Source of the DNA: Sporosarcina sp. P33
Lineage (GTDB): Bacteria > Bacillota > Bacilli > Bacillales_A > Planococcaceae
DNA length: 64,000 nt
NCBI RefSeq assembly: GCF_002077155.1
Contig: NZ_CP015027.1
Coordinates: 1,714,501 to 1,778,500, forward strand
Direction of reading: 5' to 3'
Shown here: positions 8,612-16,227 of the stretch, one piece after another
Position numbering within the stretch: position 1 is the stretch's first letter
Layout: the number at the start of each line of letters is the position of its first letter
The notes under the pieces: model-generated
What the model saw: the letters and a program-made list of their open reading frames with translations, nothing else
Told to the model about the DNA's origin: nothing
Databases searched by the model: none
Translations under genes and position numbers: made by a program

Positions 8612-8664
8612 TTACATAGTATATCTATTGGTGTAATATTACACCAATAGATATACTAATGCAA
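8612..8664. promoter_or_regulatory. Perfect 42-bp palindrome (8617-8658) embedded in two divergent overlapping promoters
   Basis: The half-site TAGTATATCTATTGGTGTAA(T) at 8617-8637 is repeated exactly in reverse complement at 8638-8658 with no spacer. For the minus strand, TTGCAT (8664-8659), 17 bp and TAATAT (8641-8636) make a promoter toward the XRE operon. For the plus strand, TTACAT (8612-8617), 16 bp and TAATAT (8634-8639) point toward the NSS transporter. A dimeric repressor, most simply the XRE protein, bound here would block both. Confidence 0.75.
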
Positions 8665-8769
8665 ACGAATCTTCAAAACTCTCTGTTAACATGCTGGCTA
8701 TCGATTCTTTCGCAAAATTATGATAAGATTTACTGACTTTGTCATTTAACAAAAGAAACGAGGACTACT

Positions 8770-10092
8770 ATGAAACAGCGTGAACAATGGACATCCAAGA
8801 TAGGTTTTATTTTAGCAGCCGCCGGCAGTGCCATCGGTTTAGGTGCAATCTGGAAGTTTCCTTATATGGCCGGAACCAACGGCGGCAGCGTGTTTGTGCT
8901 GTTATTTATCATTTGCACTCTATTGATTGGATTACCGATTCTATTGGCGGAGTTTGTCATTGGGAGAAGAGGACATGCCGATGCGGTAACTTCTTTAAAG
9001 GAATTATCAGCCGGACGAAATTGGGGATGGGTCGGCTGGATGGGGCTTGCTTCGTCTTTCATCATCTTATCTTTTTACAGTGTCGTCGGCGGATGGATTT
9101 TATCTTATTTGGCACGGGCCTTTACTTTCAAACTGGGTGGCCTGGATTATGGGGAGTTATTTGATGCGACCATCACAAATCCTTGGGAAGTATTAATGGC
9201 CCAAGCCCTATTCATGGCGTTGACAGTTTTCATCGTGCAGAGCGGGATTCGGGGAGGCATCGAACGGGCAAGCCGATGGATTATGCCGTTATTATTCCTT
9301 TCGTTCATTATACTGGCGGTCCGTTCGCTAACCTTAGACGGAGCCATGGAAGGTGTTCGTTTTCTGTTTGTTCCGGATTGGAGTTATTTCAACGGTACTA
9401 CTTTCTTAGTCGCATTAGGGCAGGCGTTTTTCTCACTCAGTGTCGGCGTGACGGCAATGATGACGTACGCTTCCTACCTTTCAAAGGAAGAGAAACTGGG
9501 CCAGTCTGCATTGAATGTCTCCATGCTGAATATCGGAATTTCTATTTTGGCTGGTCTTGTCATATTCCCGGCAGTGTTTGCGCTGGGTCACTCACCCGAA
9601 GCGGGGCCAGGGTTAATATTCGTGATCCTGCCGGCTATTTTCAATGAAATACCGTTCGGCAGTGTCTTTTTAATCATTTTCTTTTTCCTGATGCTGTTTG
9701 CCACGCTTACTTCTGCAATTGCCATGTTGGAGATCGTTGTGTCTACAGGGATTCGGAAAAAGCATGACAGAAGAAGACGCGCATCTTGGGTTTTTGGCGG
9801 CCTGATCTTTTTGGTCGGTATTCCGAGTGCACTGTCGTTTGGTCTGCTGTCGGATGTAAGTATTTTCGGGAACTCTATTTTTGATTTTGCAGATTTACTG
9901 ACAAGCAGAATTGCGATGCCGCTCGGTGCACTGGCTGTTTCCCTATTTGCAGGCTTTGTACTGACAAAGGAGGATACGGCGGAAGAGCTTCGGATGCATC
10001 CTACACTTCATTCATTATGGAAAGTGATTGTCCGCTACTTCGCACCCATTGCAATTCTTATCATTTTCTTCACTTGGGTTTTAGGTATGTAA
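8770..10092 (+). CDS. Neurotransmitter:sodium symporter (NSS/SNF) family transporter
   Basis: The 440-residue product begins with the NSS hallmark W-x-S-K-I-G-F-I-L-A-A-A-G-S-A-I-G-L-G-x-I-W-K-F-P-Y in TM1, which holds the unwound sodium- and substrate-binding stretch. About 11 TM helices follow; YASYLSKEEKL (TM6-7 region) and the C-terminal helices are typical of the bacterial LeuT/YhdH branch. These carriers bring in amino acids or related compounds with Na+. The ATG follows an ACGAGGA site. The gene is divergent from the XRE/PstS-like operon across the palindrome and is followed by a strong terminator. The substrate is not predictable. Confidence 0.9.
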   Translation: MKQREQWTSKIGFILAAAGSAIGLGAIWKFPYMAGTNGGSVFVLLFIICTLLIGLPILLAEFVIGRRGHADAVTSLKELSAGRNWGWVGWMGLASSFIILSFYSVVGGWILSYLARAFTFKLGGLDYGELFDATITNPWEVLMAQALFMALTVFIVQSGIRGGIERASRWIMPLLFLSFIILAVRSLTLDGAMEGVRFLFVPDWSYFNGTTFLVALGQAFFSLSVGVTAMMTYASYLSKEEKLGQSALNVSMLNIGISILAGLVIFPAVFALGHSPEAGPGLIFVILPAIFNEIPFGSVFLIIFFFLMLFATLTSAIAMLEIVVSTGIRKKHDRRRRASWVFGGLIFLVGIPSALSFGLLSDVSIFGNSIFDFADLLTSRIAMPLGALAVSLFAGFVLTKEDTAEELRMHPTLHSLWKVIVRYFAPIAILIIFFTWVLGM

Positions 10093-10127
10093 AAAGCACG
10101 CCGGAGAATGTTCCCGGCGTGCTTTTT
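10091..10127 (+). terminator. Intrinsic terminator of the NSS gene
   Basis: AAAAAGCACGCCGG and CCGGCGTGCTTTTT pair around a short loop, directly after the stop codon. Confidence 0.9.
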
Positions 10128-10172
10128 GAAATGCATAAGAGGGTTGATTTCGCTTCCAAACATTATTTCTGT

Positions 10173-10652
10173 TCAGACATGTTTCATAAGTACTTCCGCC
10201 ACTTGCGTCAATCCCGCCAGATCATCTTCTGTAAAACGACCCAGTTCGGGACTGTCGATATCGAGCACACCAAATACTTTGCCGTCTTTGATCAACGGAA
10301 CGACAATTTCTGATTGGGAAGCCGCATCACATGCGATATGGCCCGGGAAAGCATTGACATCCGCTACGACAAGCCCTTCTTTTGTCTCTGCAACCGTTCC
10401 ACAGACTCCTCTGCCGAGTGGAATACGGATACAGGCAGGCAAGCCCTGGAATGGGCCGAGCACTAATTCATCGCCATCCATCAAATAAAAGCCTACCCAG
10501 TTGATGCGTTCAAAAAATTGATTCAGTACCGCTGAAGCATTGCTTAAATTCGCGTAGATGTTCGGTTCACCGGTTAATAACGCATCCAGCTGGGCGGCAA
10601 GCTGTTCATATTTTTTTGTCGGATTACTGGAATACTCCATAGCTGTAAACAT
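10173..10652 (-). CDS. Free methionine-(R)-sulfoxide reductase (GAF domain, YtsP-like)
   Basis: About 159 residues when started at the ATG at 10652; a longer frame exists, but this start has AGGGAA upstream and matches the family length. The protein is one GAF domain carrying the fRMsr cysteines: PACIRIPLGRGVCGTVAE and PGHIACDAASQSEIVVP. These reduce free Met-R-sulfoxide in the cytosol with thioredoxin. YMDG-type loops (VGFYLMDGDELVLGPFQG) are also conserved. The gene stands alone between short intergenic spaces. Confidence 0.88.
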   Translation of the reverse strand: MFTAMEYSSNPTKKYEQLAAQLDALLTGEPNIYANLSNASAVLNQFFERINWVGFYLMDGDELVLGPFQGLPACIRIPLGRGVCGTVAETKEGLVVADVNAFPGHIACDAASQSEIVVPLIKDGKVFGVLDIDSPELGRFTEDDLAGLTQVAEVLMKHV

Positions 10653-10737
10653 ATGATTCCCTGCTTTCTGTATGTGTTTCTCTTCATCATACACAGAAAT
10701 CTTGTATAGGAGAAGTATTCGGACTCTCTTTGCGCTG

Positions 10738-10995
10738 TCAGTCCCGCTTCACCCTGACCACATTACCCGTTACCGCGTCAACTTTCACTTCATACTTATG
10801 CCCTTCAGCTGTACGTATTTCCACTTCATAGATCAGCATCCCATCGTCAAACTCCAGCTCAGACTTTACTACTTCGCCCGGTACTCTTTGCAGTGCAATT
10901 TCATTCGCCTGCTCCATTGATATTCGGCGATATTGCGGATGCCGCCAATTATGCACCCACTCATTATTTTGATCTTCAAATGAGTGACTCAACAT
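10738..10995 (-). CDS. PepSY domain protein without signal peptide
   Basis: 85 residues with one PepSY unit at about 27-83: ISMEQANEIALQRVPGEVVKSELEFDDGMLIYEVEIRTAEGHKYEVKVDAVTGNVVRVKRD (written here only for its fold pattern of helix then three strands, residues 25-84). PepSY units occur in peptidase propeptides and in small cell-envelope proteins and may inhibit proteases. The N-terminus (HSFEDQNNEWVHNWRHPQY) has no signal peptide or TM segment, so this copy is probably cytosolic. No operon partner is evident. Confidence 0.8.
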   Translation of the reverse strand: MLSHSFEDQNNEWVHNWRHPQYRRISMEQANEIALQRVPGEVVKSELEFDDGMLIYEVEIRTAEGHKYEVKVDAVTGNVVRVKRD

Positions 10996-11080
10996 ACACT
11001 CCCCCTTTTCTCTCTCGCTGTCAGTCTATGCAAAGCAAGGAAGCGGTGTGACTTGTGCAAAGGAGTGTCATTTACGAAAG

Positions 11081-11117
11081 AAAAACGGATTATTTCCGAG
11101 GAAATAATCCGTTTTTG
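11081..11117 (-). terminator. Intrinsic terminator of the MFS gene
   Basis: AAAAACGGATTATTTCC pairs perfectly with GGAAATAATCCGTTTTT around a 3-nt loop, immediately after the MFS stop codon on the minus strand. Confidence 0.92.
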
Positions 11118-12410
11118 TCAGACTGCCTGTGCAGAAGTGTTCTTTCGTTTATAACGCATCCAAATAATGAGTGGAATAAGCAGTAAGGAAATATATGTAC
11201 CGAGGAAGCTCAGCATCGCAAAACCAGATAGAGCCACGACAAGCCCTGAAGCCAATCCTCCGGCTGTGCCTGCCAATGCGACAAATACGTCAATACTCCC
11301 CTGAATCTTCGCACGTGTCAGCACATCTGTCGAATCGATAACAATTGCTGTACCGCTGATTAACCCAAAGTTCCAGCCGACCCCCAGCAATACGAGTGCT
11401 GCAGACATCCAAAAAACAGAACCCCCTGCTGCGTACGCCGCGAGAATACCGGACATAGCGAGCGTCACGCCGGAAGCGGCCACCATGGCGGGACGTCCGA
11501 TGCGATCCACTAAAACCCCGGTGAAAATAGACGGTAAATACATGCCTGCAATGTGCAGACCTATCACCAGCCCAATACCCGACAGTGCCGCACCGTGCTG
11601 CTGCATATGAATAGGCGTCATCGTCATAATAGCGACCATAACACCGTGTGACAGCACTAAAACGATAGCACCGACCCAAATCCCCAGCCTGTTTGCTGAA
11701 TGCTGATGAACCTGGAGCTTTTCATTGGACTCTTTCCGATTCGTTTGTTCAAGCAATTCAATTTCACGTGCAACAAGTAATGGATCCGGACGTAAAAATA
11801 ATAAGAAAGTCAAACCTGCCAATACATAAGCAGCGCCTGCAAGTAAAAACACGCCGGTCAGCGAAGGAATGCCAAGAAAGTCCGCCACATGCCCCATCGG
11901 CAAAACGAGATTTGGCCCAGCCACCGCACCGACTGTAGTTGAAACGAGAGAGACACTGACCGCTGTAGCCCGCTGCTTTTCGTCAGCCAGATCTGTACCG
12001 GCATAACGGGCCTGTAAGTTGGATGATGTCCCTGCCCCATAAATAAACAGGAAAACAAATAGTATGGCCAAACTTCCTGTCATCACTGCCAGAATGACAC
12101 CAAACGCCCCTGCGCCTCCCGTTATAAAACCCGCGCCCAGGCCAAGCCTGCGTCCGTAGCGCTGCGATAACCTGCCTACCAGATAGGCCGAGAACGCTGA
12201 ACCGAATGTAGATAACGCAATTGGCATACCGGCTAAGCTTGCATCGCCGGTCATATCTTGAATTAACAGCGCCCCGACTGTAATTCCCGCTGCAAGTCCG
12301 GCGCCGCTGAAAATTTGTGAGATGATTACGACAAGTAAAGACCGCTTATACAGCCGTTTTTGTGCCTCTTTAGATGTTGCATAGTATGAATAATTATGCC
12401 GTCCCGACAT
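11118..12410 (-). CDS. Major facilitator superfamily (MFS) transporter
   Basis: A 430-residue, 12-TM protein with the MFS motif-A-like loop GRLSQRYGRRLGLGAGF between TM2 and TM3 and its counterpart GVLVDRIGRPAMVAASG in the second half. A charged central loop (ELLEQTNRKESNEKLQVHQ) divides the two six-helix bundles. It resembles drug/solute H+ antiporters, but the substrate cannot be told. The ATG start follows AGGAGGA. A single gene with its own terminator; a perfect short palindrome (12511-12528) lies about 100 bp upstream. Confidence 0.85.
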   Translation of the reverse strand: MSGRHNYSYYATSKEAQKRLYKRSLLVVIISQIFSGAGLAAGITVGALLIQDMTGDASLAGMPIALSTFGSAFSAYLVGRLSQRYGRRLGLGAGFITGGAGAFGVILAVMTGSLAILFVFLFIYGAGTSSNLQARYAGTDLADEKQRATAVSVSLVSTTVGAVAGPNLVLPMGHVADFLGIPSLTGVFLLAGAAYVLAGLTFLLFLRPDPLLVAREIELLEQTNRKESNEKLQVHQHSANRLGIWVGAIVLVLSHGVMVAIMTMTPIHMQQHGAALSGIGLVIGLHIAGMYLPSIFTGVLVDRIGRPAMVAASGVTLAMSGILAAYAAGGSVFWMSAALVLLGVGWNFGLISGTAIVIDSTDVLTRAKIQGSIDVFVALAGTAGGLASGLVVALSGFAMLSFLGTYISLLLIPLIIWMRYKRKNTSAQAV

Positions 12411-12510
12411 GCAATCCTCCTCCCATTCCCCGCCCTGTTGGATTCGACCCGCAGTTTAGTTAATTGAGTTTTCGCGCTTTGTTTATCTTATCATACCGAG
12501 TTACACAGGA

Positions 12511-12528
12511 TGCGGATATTTATCCGCA
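12511..12528. promoter_or_regulatory. 18-bp palindrome upstream of the MFS gene
   Basis: TGCGGATA-TT-TATCCGCA has perfect 8-bp arms with a 2-bp spacer. It lies ~100 bp upstream of the MFS start and beside the YugN terminator, so it is a candidate operator for the MFS promoter; no regulator gene is adjacent. Confidence 0.4.
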
Positions 12529-12537
12529 CACGAAAAC

Positions 12538-12566
12538 GAGCAAATCCGTGCGGTCAGGATTTGCTC
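12538..12566 (-). terminator. Terminator of the YugN-like gene
   Basis: GAGCAAATCC and GGATTTGCTC pair around a 9-nt loop; on the minus strand a GTTTTC tail follows. Confidence 0.7.
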
Positions 12567-12590
12567 ATTATGGATTGCAAAGAAATATTT

Positions 12591-13019
12591 TTACACTAAC
12601 GGTGCAATAAAAATAGGATTGTCGGAGAATTTCGCAATCCGTTCTTCACCGTCAATCACCCACTTCTCATCGTATACGATTGGCGCGTCTTTATCTTGCG
12701 GAGACTGGAACTGGTCGAGTCCTGCAGCTGCAAGAACGGGACTGTCCTCATCGTCCAATCCGATGTTCATGACGTGTTTGATAACGAAAGGCACATCAAA
12801 CTCTATCATGGCATTGTCTTCATCAAGCATACCGTCTATGACGTGGAAAGGTATACGCAAGTAAATTGTTTCGTGATCATCTTTACTTAGGATGGAATCA
12901 AAGTTTCCCCTGTCGAAATCCCAGTTTCCTCCCATTTGGATGTCATGCTCTCCCAGGATCTTGCAGGCGTCACCGAACAATGACTTCTTTCCCGGCAGGT
13001 TGGTTTTTAGTTCAATCAT
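12591..13019 (-). CDS. YugN-like family protein
   Basis: 142 residues with the YugN-family signature: GGNWDFDRGNFDSIL near residue 30, YLRIPFHVIDGMLDEDNA, PFVIKHVMNIGLDDED and FQSPQDKDAPI. The family is widespread in Bacillales with no known biochemical role; it is soluble with no signal peptide. The ATG has AAGAGGAAA upstream. It is followed by its own terminator and preceded by a repeat array (13140-13273) lying between it and mnmH. Confidence 0.82.
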   Translation of the reverse strand: MIELKTNLPGKKSLFGDACKILGEHDIQMGGNWDFDRGNFDSILSKDDHETIYLRIPFHVIDGMLDEDNAMIEFDVPFVIKHVMNIGLDDEDSPVLAAAGLDQFQSPQDKDAPIVYDEKWVIDGEERIAKFSDNPIFIAPLV

Positions 13020-13139
13020 GGCATTTCCTCTTTTCTATGTCAGTTTTTCTTGTTGGTTGTCTGGCTGATGTTAGTTTTATGAATACCCTCGTTCGTTAAT
13101 TGGCAAACTTCTATCCAGCGATAATAAGGCTTCTTCAAA

Positions 13140-13273
13140 CGCTCTATAATCCTTGATCACCGCTCATAGTTCTTGCAAACCGCTCTATATCACTTCATAA
13201 CCGCTCATACTTCCTGCCCAAGCGCTCTATACAGCTAGACAGCCGCTCATACCCCCTCTTCAAGCGCTCAATA
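13140..13273. repeat. Array of seven CGCTC(T/A)ATA-type repeats with 20-21 bp period
   Basis: The core CGCTC starts at 13140, 13161, 13181, 13202, 13223, 13244 and 13265. The copies alternate between CGCTCTATA (13140, 13181, 13223) and CGCTCATA (13161, 13202, 13244), ending with CGCTCAATA. The bases between cores are not conserved. The period equals two helical turns, so all cores face the same side of the DNA. The reverse complement reads TATGAGCGG / TATAGAGCGG. No open frame of useful length spans it. Confidence 0.85.
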
Positions 13274-13300
13274 CACTACTTTCACACCAGCAAAAAGAAA

Positions 13301-13327
13301 AGACCGCCTAGGTTCACTAGGCAGTCT
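13301..13327 (-). terminator. Terminator of selD-mnmH
   Basis: AGACCGCCTAG pairs with CTAGGCAGTCT (one mismatch) and is followed on the minus strand by TTTTCTTTTTG, just after the mnmH stop codon. Confidence 0.8.
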
Positions 13328-13333
13328 GCATTT

Positions 13334-14362
13334 TTATTTCATTAACTCACGATACCGCTGGAGACATTGCTCATATGCTTCCTGTACGGTTGCCGCCTGA
13401 ATGATGTCTTCTTGCGCAAAACGTGCAACAGAGTGTTTATACTGCGGGTCATAATAGTGTGTCAGCAGTTGCTCTACTGCTTCAGCAAAACGGCCGTTTT
13501 CCAGATCATCCTGTATTTGCACCGCGACAGGCTGATGGATTCGTTTACGGATTCGGGAAAATGCCTCCAAAAACTGTTCCGGACGTTTTTCCGGTTCATA
13601 CTCGGAAAGAATTTCTTCTACGCGCTCTTCGATAGGCAATCGGATAATCCATTGCGGACTCTGTTCTTTTTTCGCAAACAGCAGCTGGGGCATGTGCACT
13701 TGACCGATGCGTTTGCTTTCACCTTCAATAAATACATAAGGTTCATTCGCGTATTGGACTAATTTGTCTGCCAGCAGTAATTCAAACTTCTTCTGATTAT
13801 TCGGCTTGACGCCAATCTGTCCGAAAATCGAACCGCGATGCCCCGCCATTCCTTCCAAGTCAATGACCGGACACCCGTCCTCCCTCAGTTTGTGCAGAAC
13901 TTTTGTCTTTCCACTGCCTGTGTAGCCATTCAAAACCAATAATTGAGGCTTGATGGGTTCTTGCAGCCGCTCGATCACCCATTGACGATATGTATGGATT
14001 CCCCCGCTGATTCGGCTCGAACGAATTCCCATCAGTTCCAGTACCGTCATAGCCGTCTTGCTCCGCATACCGCCGCGCCAGCAAAATACTGTGAGCGGCG
14101 TTTCGATTTTCCTGAATTCCTCAATGAATGCAGGCAGTTTCCGGGAGAAGATGACCAGACCTCGATCCATTGCGGCTTCTTTGCCTGCTTGCTTATAGAG
14201 CGTGCCTACTTCCGCACGCTCTTCATTTGTAAAGACCGGAATATTGATGCTGCCCGGAATAGTGGCTTCTTCAAACTCTTTAGGAGAGCGGACATCAACC
14301 AGTGTATGTGAATGGTTTTTCTGTAATTCCAGTGCGTCTTTCAATGTTATATCCCGTACCAT
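13334..14362 (-). CDS. mnmH: tRNA 2-selenouridine synthase
   Basis: The product (342 residues from the ATG at 14362) has an N-terminal rhodanese domain with catalytic Cys94 in VFCWRGGMRSK and a P-loop GYTGSGKT at about 146-153, the MnmH/SelU arrangement. It converts 2-thiouridine at the tRNA wobble position to 2-selenouridine through a geranylated intermediate, using selenophosphate. selD lies 21 bp upstream in the same operon and supplies that donor. An ATG four codons earlier overlaps the AAGGAG site, so the second ATG is preferred. Confidence 0.92.
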   Translation of the reverse strand: MVRDITLKDALELQKNHSHTLVDVRSPKEFEEATIPGSINIPVFTNEERAEVGTLYKQAGKEAAMDRGLVIFSRKLPAFIEEFRKIETPLTVFCWRGGMRSKTAMTVLELMGIRSSRISGGIHTYRQWVIERLQEPIKPQLLVLNGYTGSGKTKVLHKLREDGCPVIDLEGMAGHRGSIFGQIGVKPNNQKKFELLLADKLVQYANEPYVFIEGESKRIGQVHMPQLLFAKKEQSPQWIIRLPIEERVEEILSEYEPEKRPEQFLEAFSRIRKRIHQPVAVQIQDDLENGRFAEAVEQLLTHYYDPQYKHSVARFAQEDIIQAATVQEAYEQCLQRYRELMK

Positions 14363-14383
14363 TTCGTTTCCCATCTCCTTGAT

Positions 14384-15430
14384 TTACTGCACAATGATTC
14401 GGCCGTTATGCTCAGCGGTCACTTCTCCAATTATATGGGCATCGACTCCTGCTTCACGCAATTGTGCATGCAGACGGTCCGCTTCCTCTCCTGCAACAGC
14501 GACAAGCAATCCGCCTGATGTTACTGCATCACATAAAATCCATCTTCCCGCTTGATCCAATGATTCGGGATACTCCACTACATCTTCTATGTGCGCAAAG
14601 TTATTTTTTGTTCCGCCTGGCACAGAACCTGCTTCTGCCAGCTCTCTTGTGCGTGGTAAGACAGGCACTTTATCATTGTCGATCCGCAGGCAGACATTGC
14701 TCCCTTTCGCCATTTCAGACGCATGGCCGAGCAAACCGAAGCCCGTTACGTCGGTTGATGCATGAATTGTATACTCATCCATCACTTCAGCTGCTGTTTT
14801 ATTAAGCGTCGTCATCACTTTTGTCACGTGAATTTCTTCCTCTTCCGTTAATAAGCCATTTTTCAATGAAGTCGTCATGATGCCTACGCCGATCGGTTTT
14901 GTCAAAATTAACCGGTCGCCTGGTTTTGCCCCTGCATTCGTACGAATTTTATCGGGATGAACGGTTCCTGTCACTTGCATGCCGAATTTCGGTTCCTGAT
15001 CATCAATTGAATGACCGCCGACAAGAACAGCGCCCGCTTCCTTTAATTTATCACCTGCACCGCGCAGAATTTCTGTCAAGATGCTGCGGTCAAGGGTATG
15101 AATGGGAAATGCCACGATGTTCAGTGCAGTAATCGGTTTCCCGCCCATTGCATACACATCGCTGATTGCATTTGCCGCCGCCACCTGTCCAAAATCATAG
15201 GGATCATTAACAATAGGAGTGAAAAAGTCGAGCGTTTGCACAATGGCGGTCGTATCATTTATTTTATAAACTCCCGCATCATCGCTCGTATCCAATCCGA
15301 CAAGTAAGTTTGGATCCGCGAGACCAGGCGGCAGTGTATGTAAGACTTCAGCGAGATCTGCCGGTCCAATTTTACAGCCGCAGCCTCCTTTTGAAGATAA
15401 AGATGTGAGTTTTACAGAAGTATTTCGCAT
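14384..15430 (-). CDS. selD: Selenophosphate synthase (selenide, water dikinase), Cys form
   Basis: About 348 residues from the ATG at 15430; a TTG four codons upstream is too close to the AAAGG site. The active-site segment is GGCGCKIG with Cys17 and Lys20, so this is the cysteine form with no UGA. Further landmarks are DDAGVY, VQTLDFFTPIVNDPYDFGQ, NAISDVYAMGG, GGHSIDD, ASTDVTGFGLLGHA and DAVTSGGLL. SelD makes selenophosphate from selenide and ATP. Pairing with mnmH and lack of selA/selB/selC in the window point to use in tRNA selenouridine. Confidence 0.95.
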   Translation of the reverse strand: MRNTSVKLTSLSSKGGCGCKIGPADLAEVLHTLPPGLADPNLLVGLDTSDDAGVYKINDTTAIVQTLDFFTPIVNDPYDFGQVAAANAISDVYAMGGKPITALNIVAFPIHTLDRSILTEILRGAGDKLKEAGAVLVGGHSIDDQEPKFGMQVTGTVHPDKIRTNAGAKPGDRLILTKPIGVGIMTTSLKNGLLTEEEEIHVTKVMTTLNKTAAEVMDEYTIHASTDVTGFGLLGHASEMAKGSNVCLRIDNDKVPVLPRTRELAEAGSVPGGTKNNFAHIEDVVEYPESLDQAGRWILCDAVTSGGLLVAVAGEEADRLHAQLREAGVDAHIIGEVTAEHNGRIIVQ

Positions 15431-15530
15431 TAAGGATATCAACCTTTCAATTGTAGTACCTTAATTTTACCACAGAGTTCCCCTTCTATAGTTGCAAGGC
15501 ACTTGGAATGAGCTGATTACAGTAAAAAGA

Positions 15531-15553
15531 GACTGTGCACAAATAGCACAGTC
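15531..15553 (-). terminator. Terminator of the epimerase-fold/GNAT operon
   Basis: GACTGTGC and GCACAGTC pair around a 7-nt loop, followed on the minus strand by TCTTTTTAC, just after the GNAT stop codon. Confidence 0.75.
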
Positions 15554-15570
15554 CGACGGGAATTTCCTTA

Positions 15571-16227
15571 TTATTTGACGTACAGCACATACCAGTCAGT
15601 GTCACGCTGCCCGATTTGTTCACCGCGCCAGCCTTCTTTCAGTAATTGCTGCTGAGATTCTATATCACTCATTTGAACCCATTGTTGCTCAGCAGGATCT
15701 GTCTGGAAGGGCTTTTGCAGATCTCTGAATAAAATATAGCGCAGTTTGTTGCCGTACTTTACTTTAAGCGCGGCAATCCGTAAACCGAGCGAAAATTTAT
15801 CCTTTAAGCTCGGTATGTTAAACGGGGCCACCGTTGTGCAAATATAGCGGTATTGATCGCTGTCGACATGGTCCATCAGCCATTTCCCGAGCACTGTTTG
15901 CAGTCCATGCCCTCTGAAATCAGGATGTACGCCTGTAATTTCTGAGTATAAGACAGCGGATAATTCCTCATCCGTCACGCTAGCATCTATTCCGAGATGT
16001 TCATCATCTTCTCCCGGGTCAAGCATTGCCCGGAACGCAATTAGGCGGTCATCGACGAATGCGCCAGCCAACATACCATGACCGCGCAGAATATACAAAA
16101 ACTCTTCCTCTGTCAGCGGCTGCAGAAACTCGGGACGTTCCAATTCCGCAACGACACGTTTCTGAAGCGCCAGAACATCCGGCAGCTGATCTTCTGTCAC
16201 GAACGACAGCGACGCCTGCAGCTTCAT
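15571..16227 (-). CDS. GNAT family N-acetyltransferase
   Basis: 218 residues with a GNAT core at about 90-150; the acetyl-CoA-binding motif A is seen as YSEITGVHPDFRGHGLQTVLGKWLMDH (Q/RxxGxG/A type, residues ~93-118). The start overlaps the stop of the enolase-superfamily gene by 4 bp, so the two are co-translated. The acceptor is unknown. By context it may acetylate an amino acid or dipeptide handled by the neighbouring racemase-fold enzyme; this is inference. Confidence 0.82.
   Translation of the reverse strand: MKLQASLSFVTEDQLPDVLALQKRVVAELERPEFLQPLTEEEFLYILRGHGMLAGAFVDDRLIAFRAMLDPGEDDEHLGIDASVTDEELSAVLYSEITGVHPDFRGHGLQTVLGKWLMDHVDSDQYRYICTTVAPFNIPSLKDKFSLGLRIAALKVKYGNKLRYILFRDLQKPFQTDPAEQQWVQMSDIESQQQLLKEGWRGEQIGQRDTDWYVLYVK

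Noticed and set aside
13140..13273. CRISPR array
   Set aside because: Repeat core is only 8-9 bp, spacing is 20-21 bp, and no cas genes are present.
14384..15430. Selenocysteine in SelD
   Set aside because: The GGCGCK active-site codons are ordinary Cys codons; no in-frame TGA is present.
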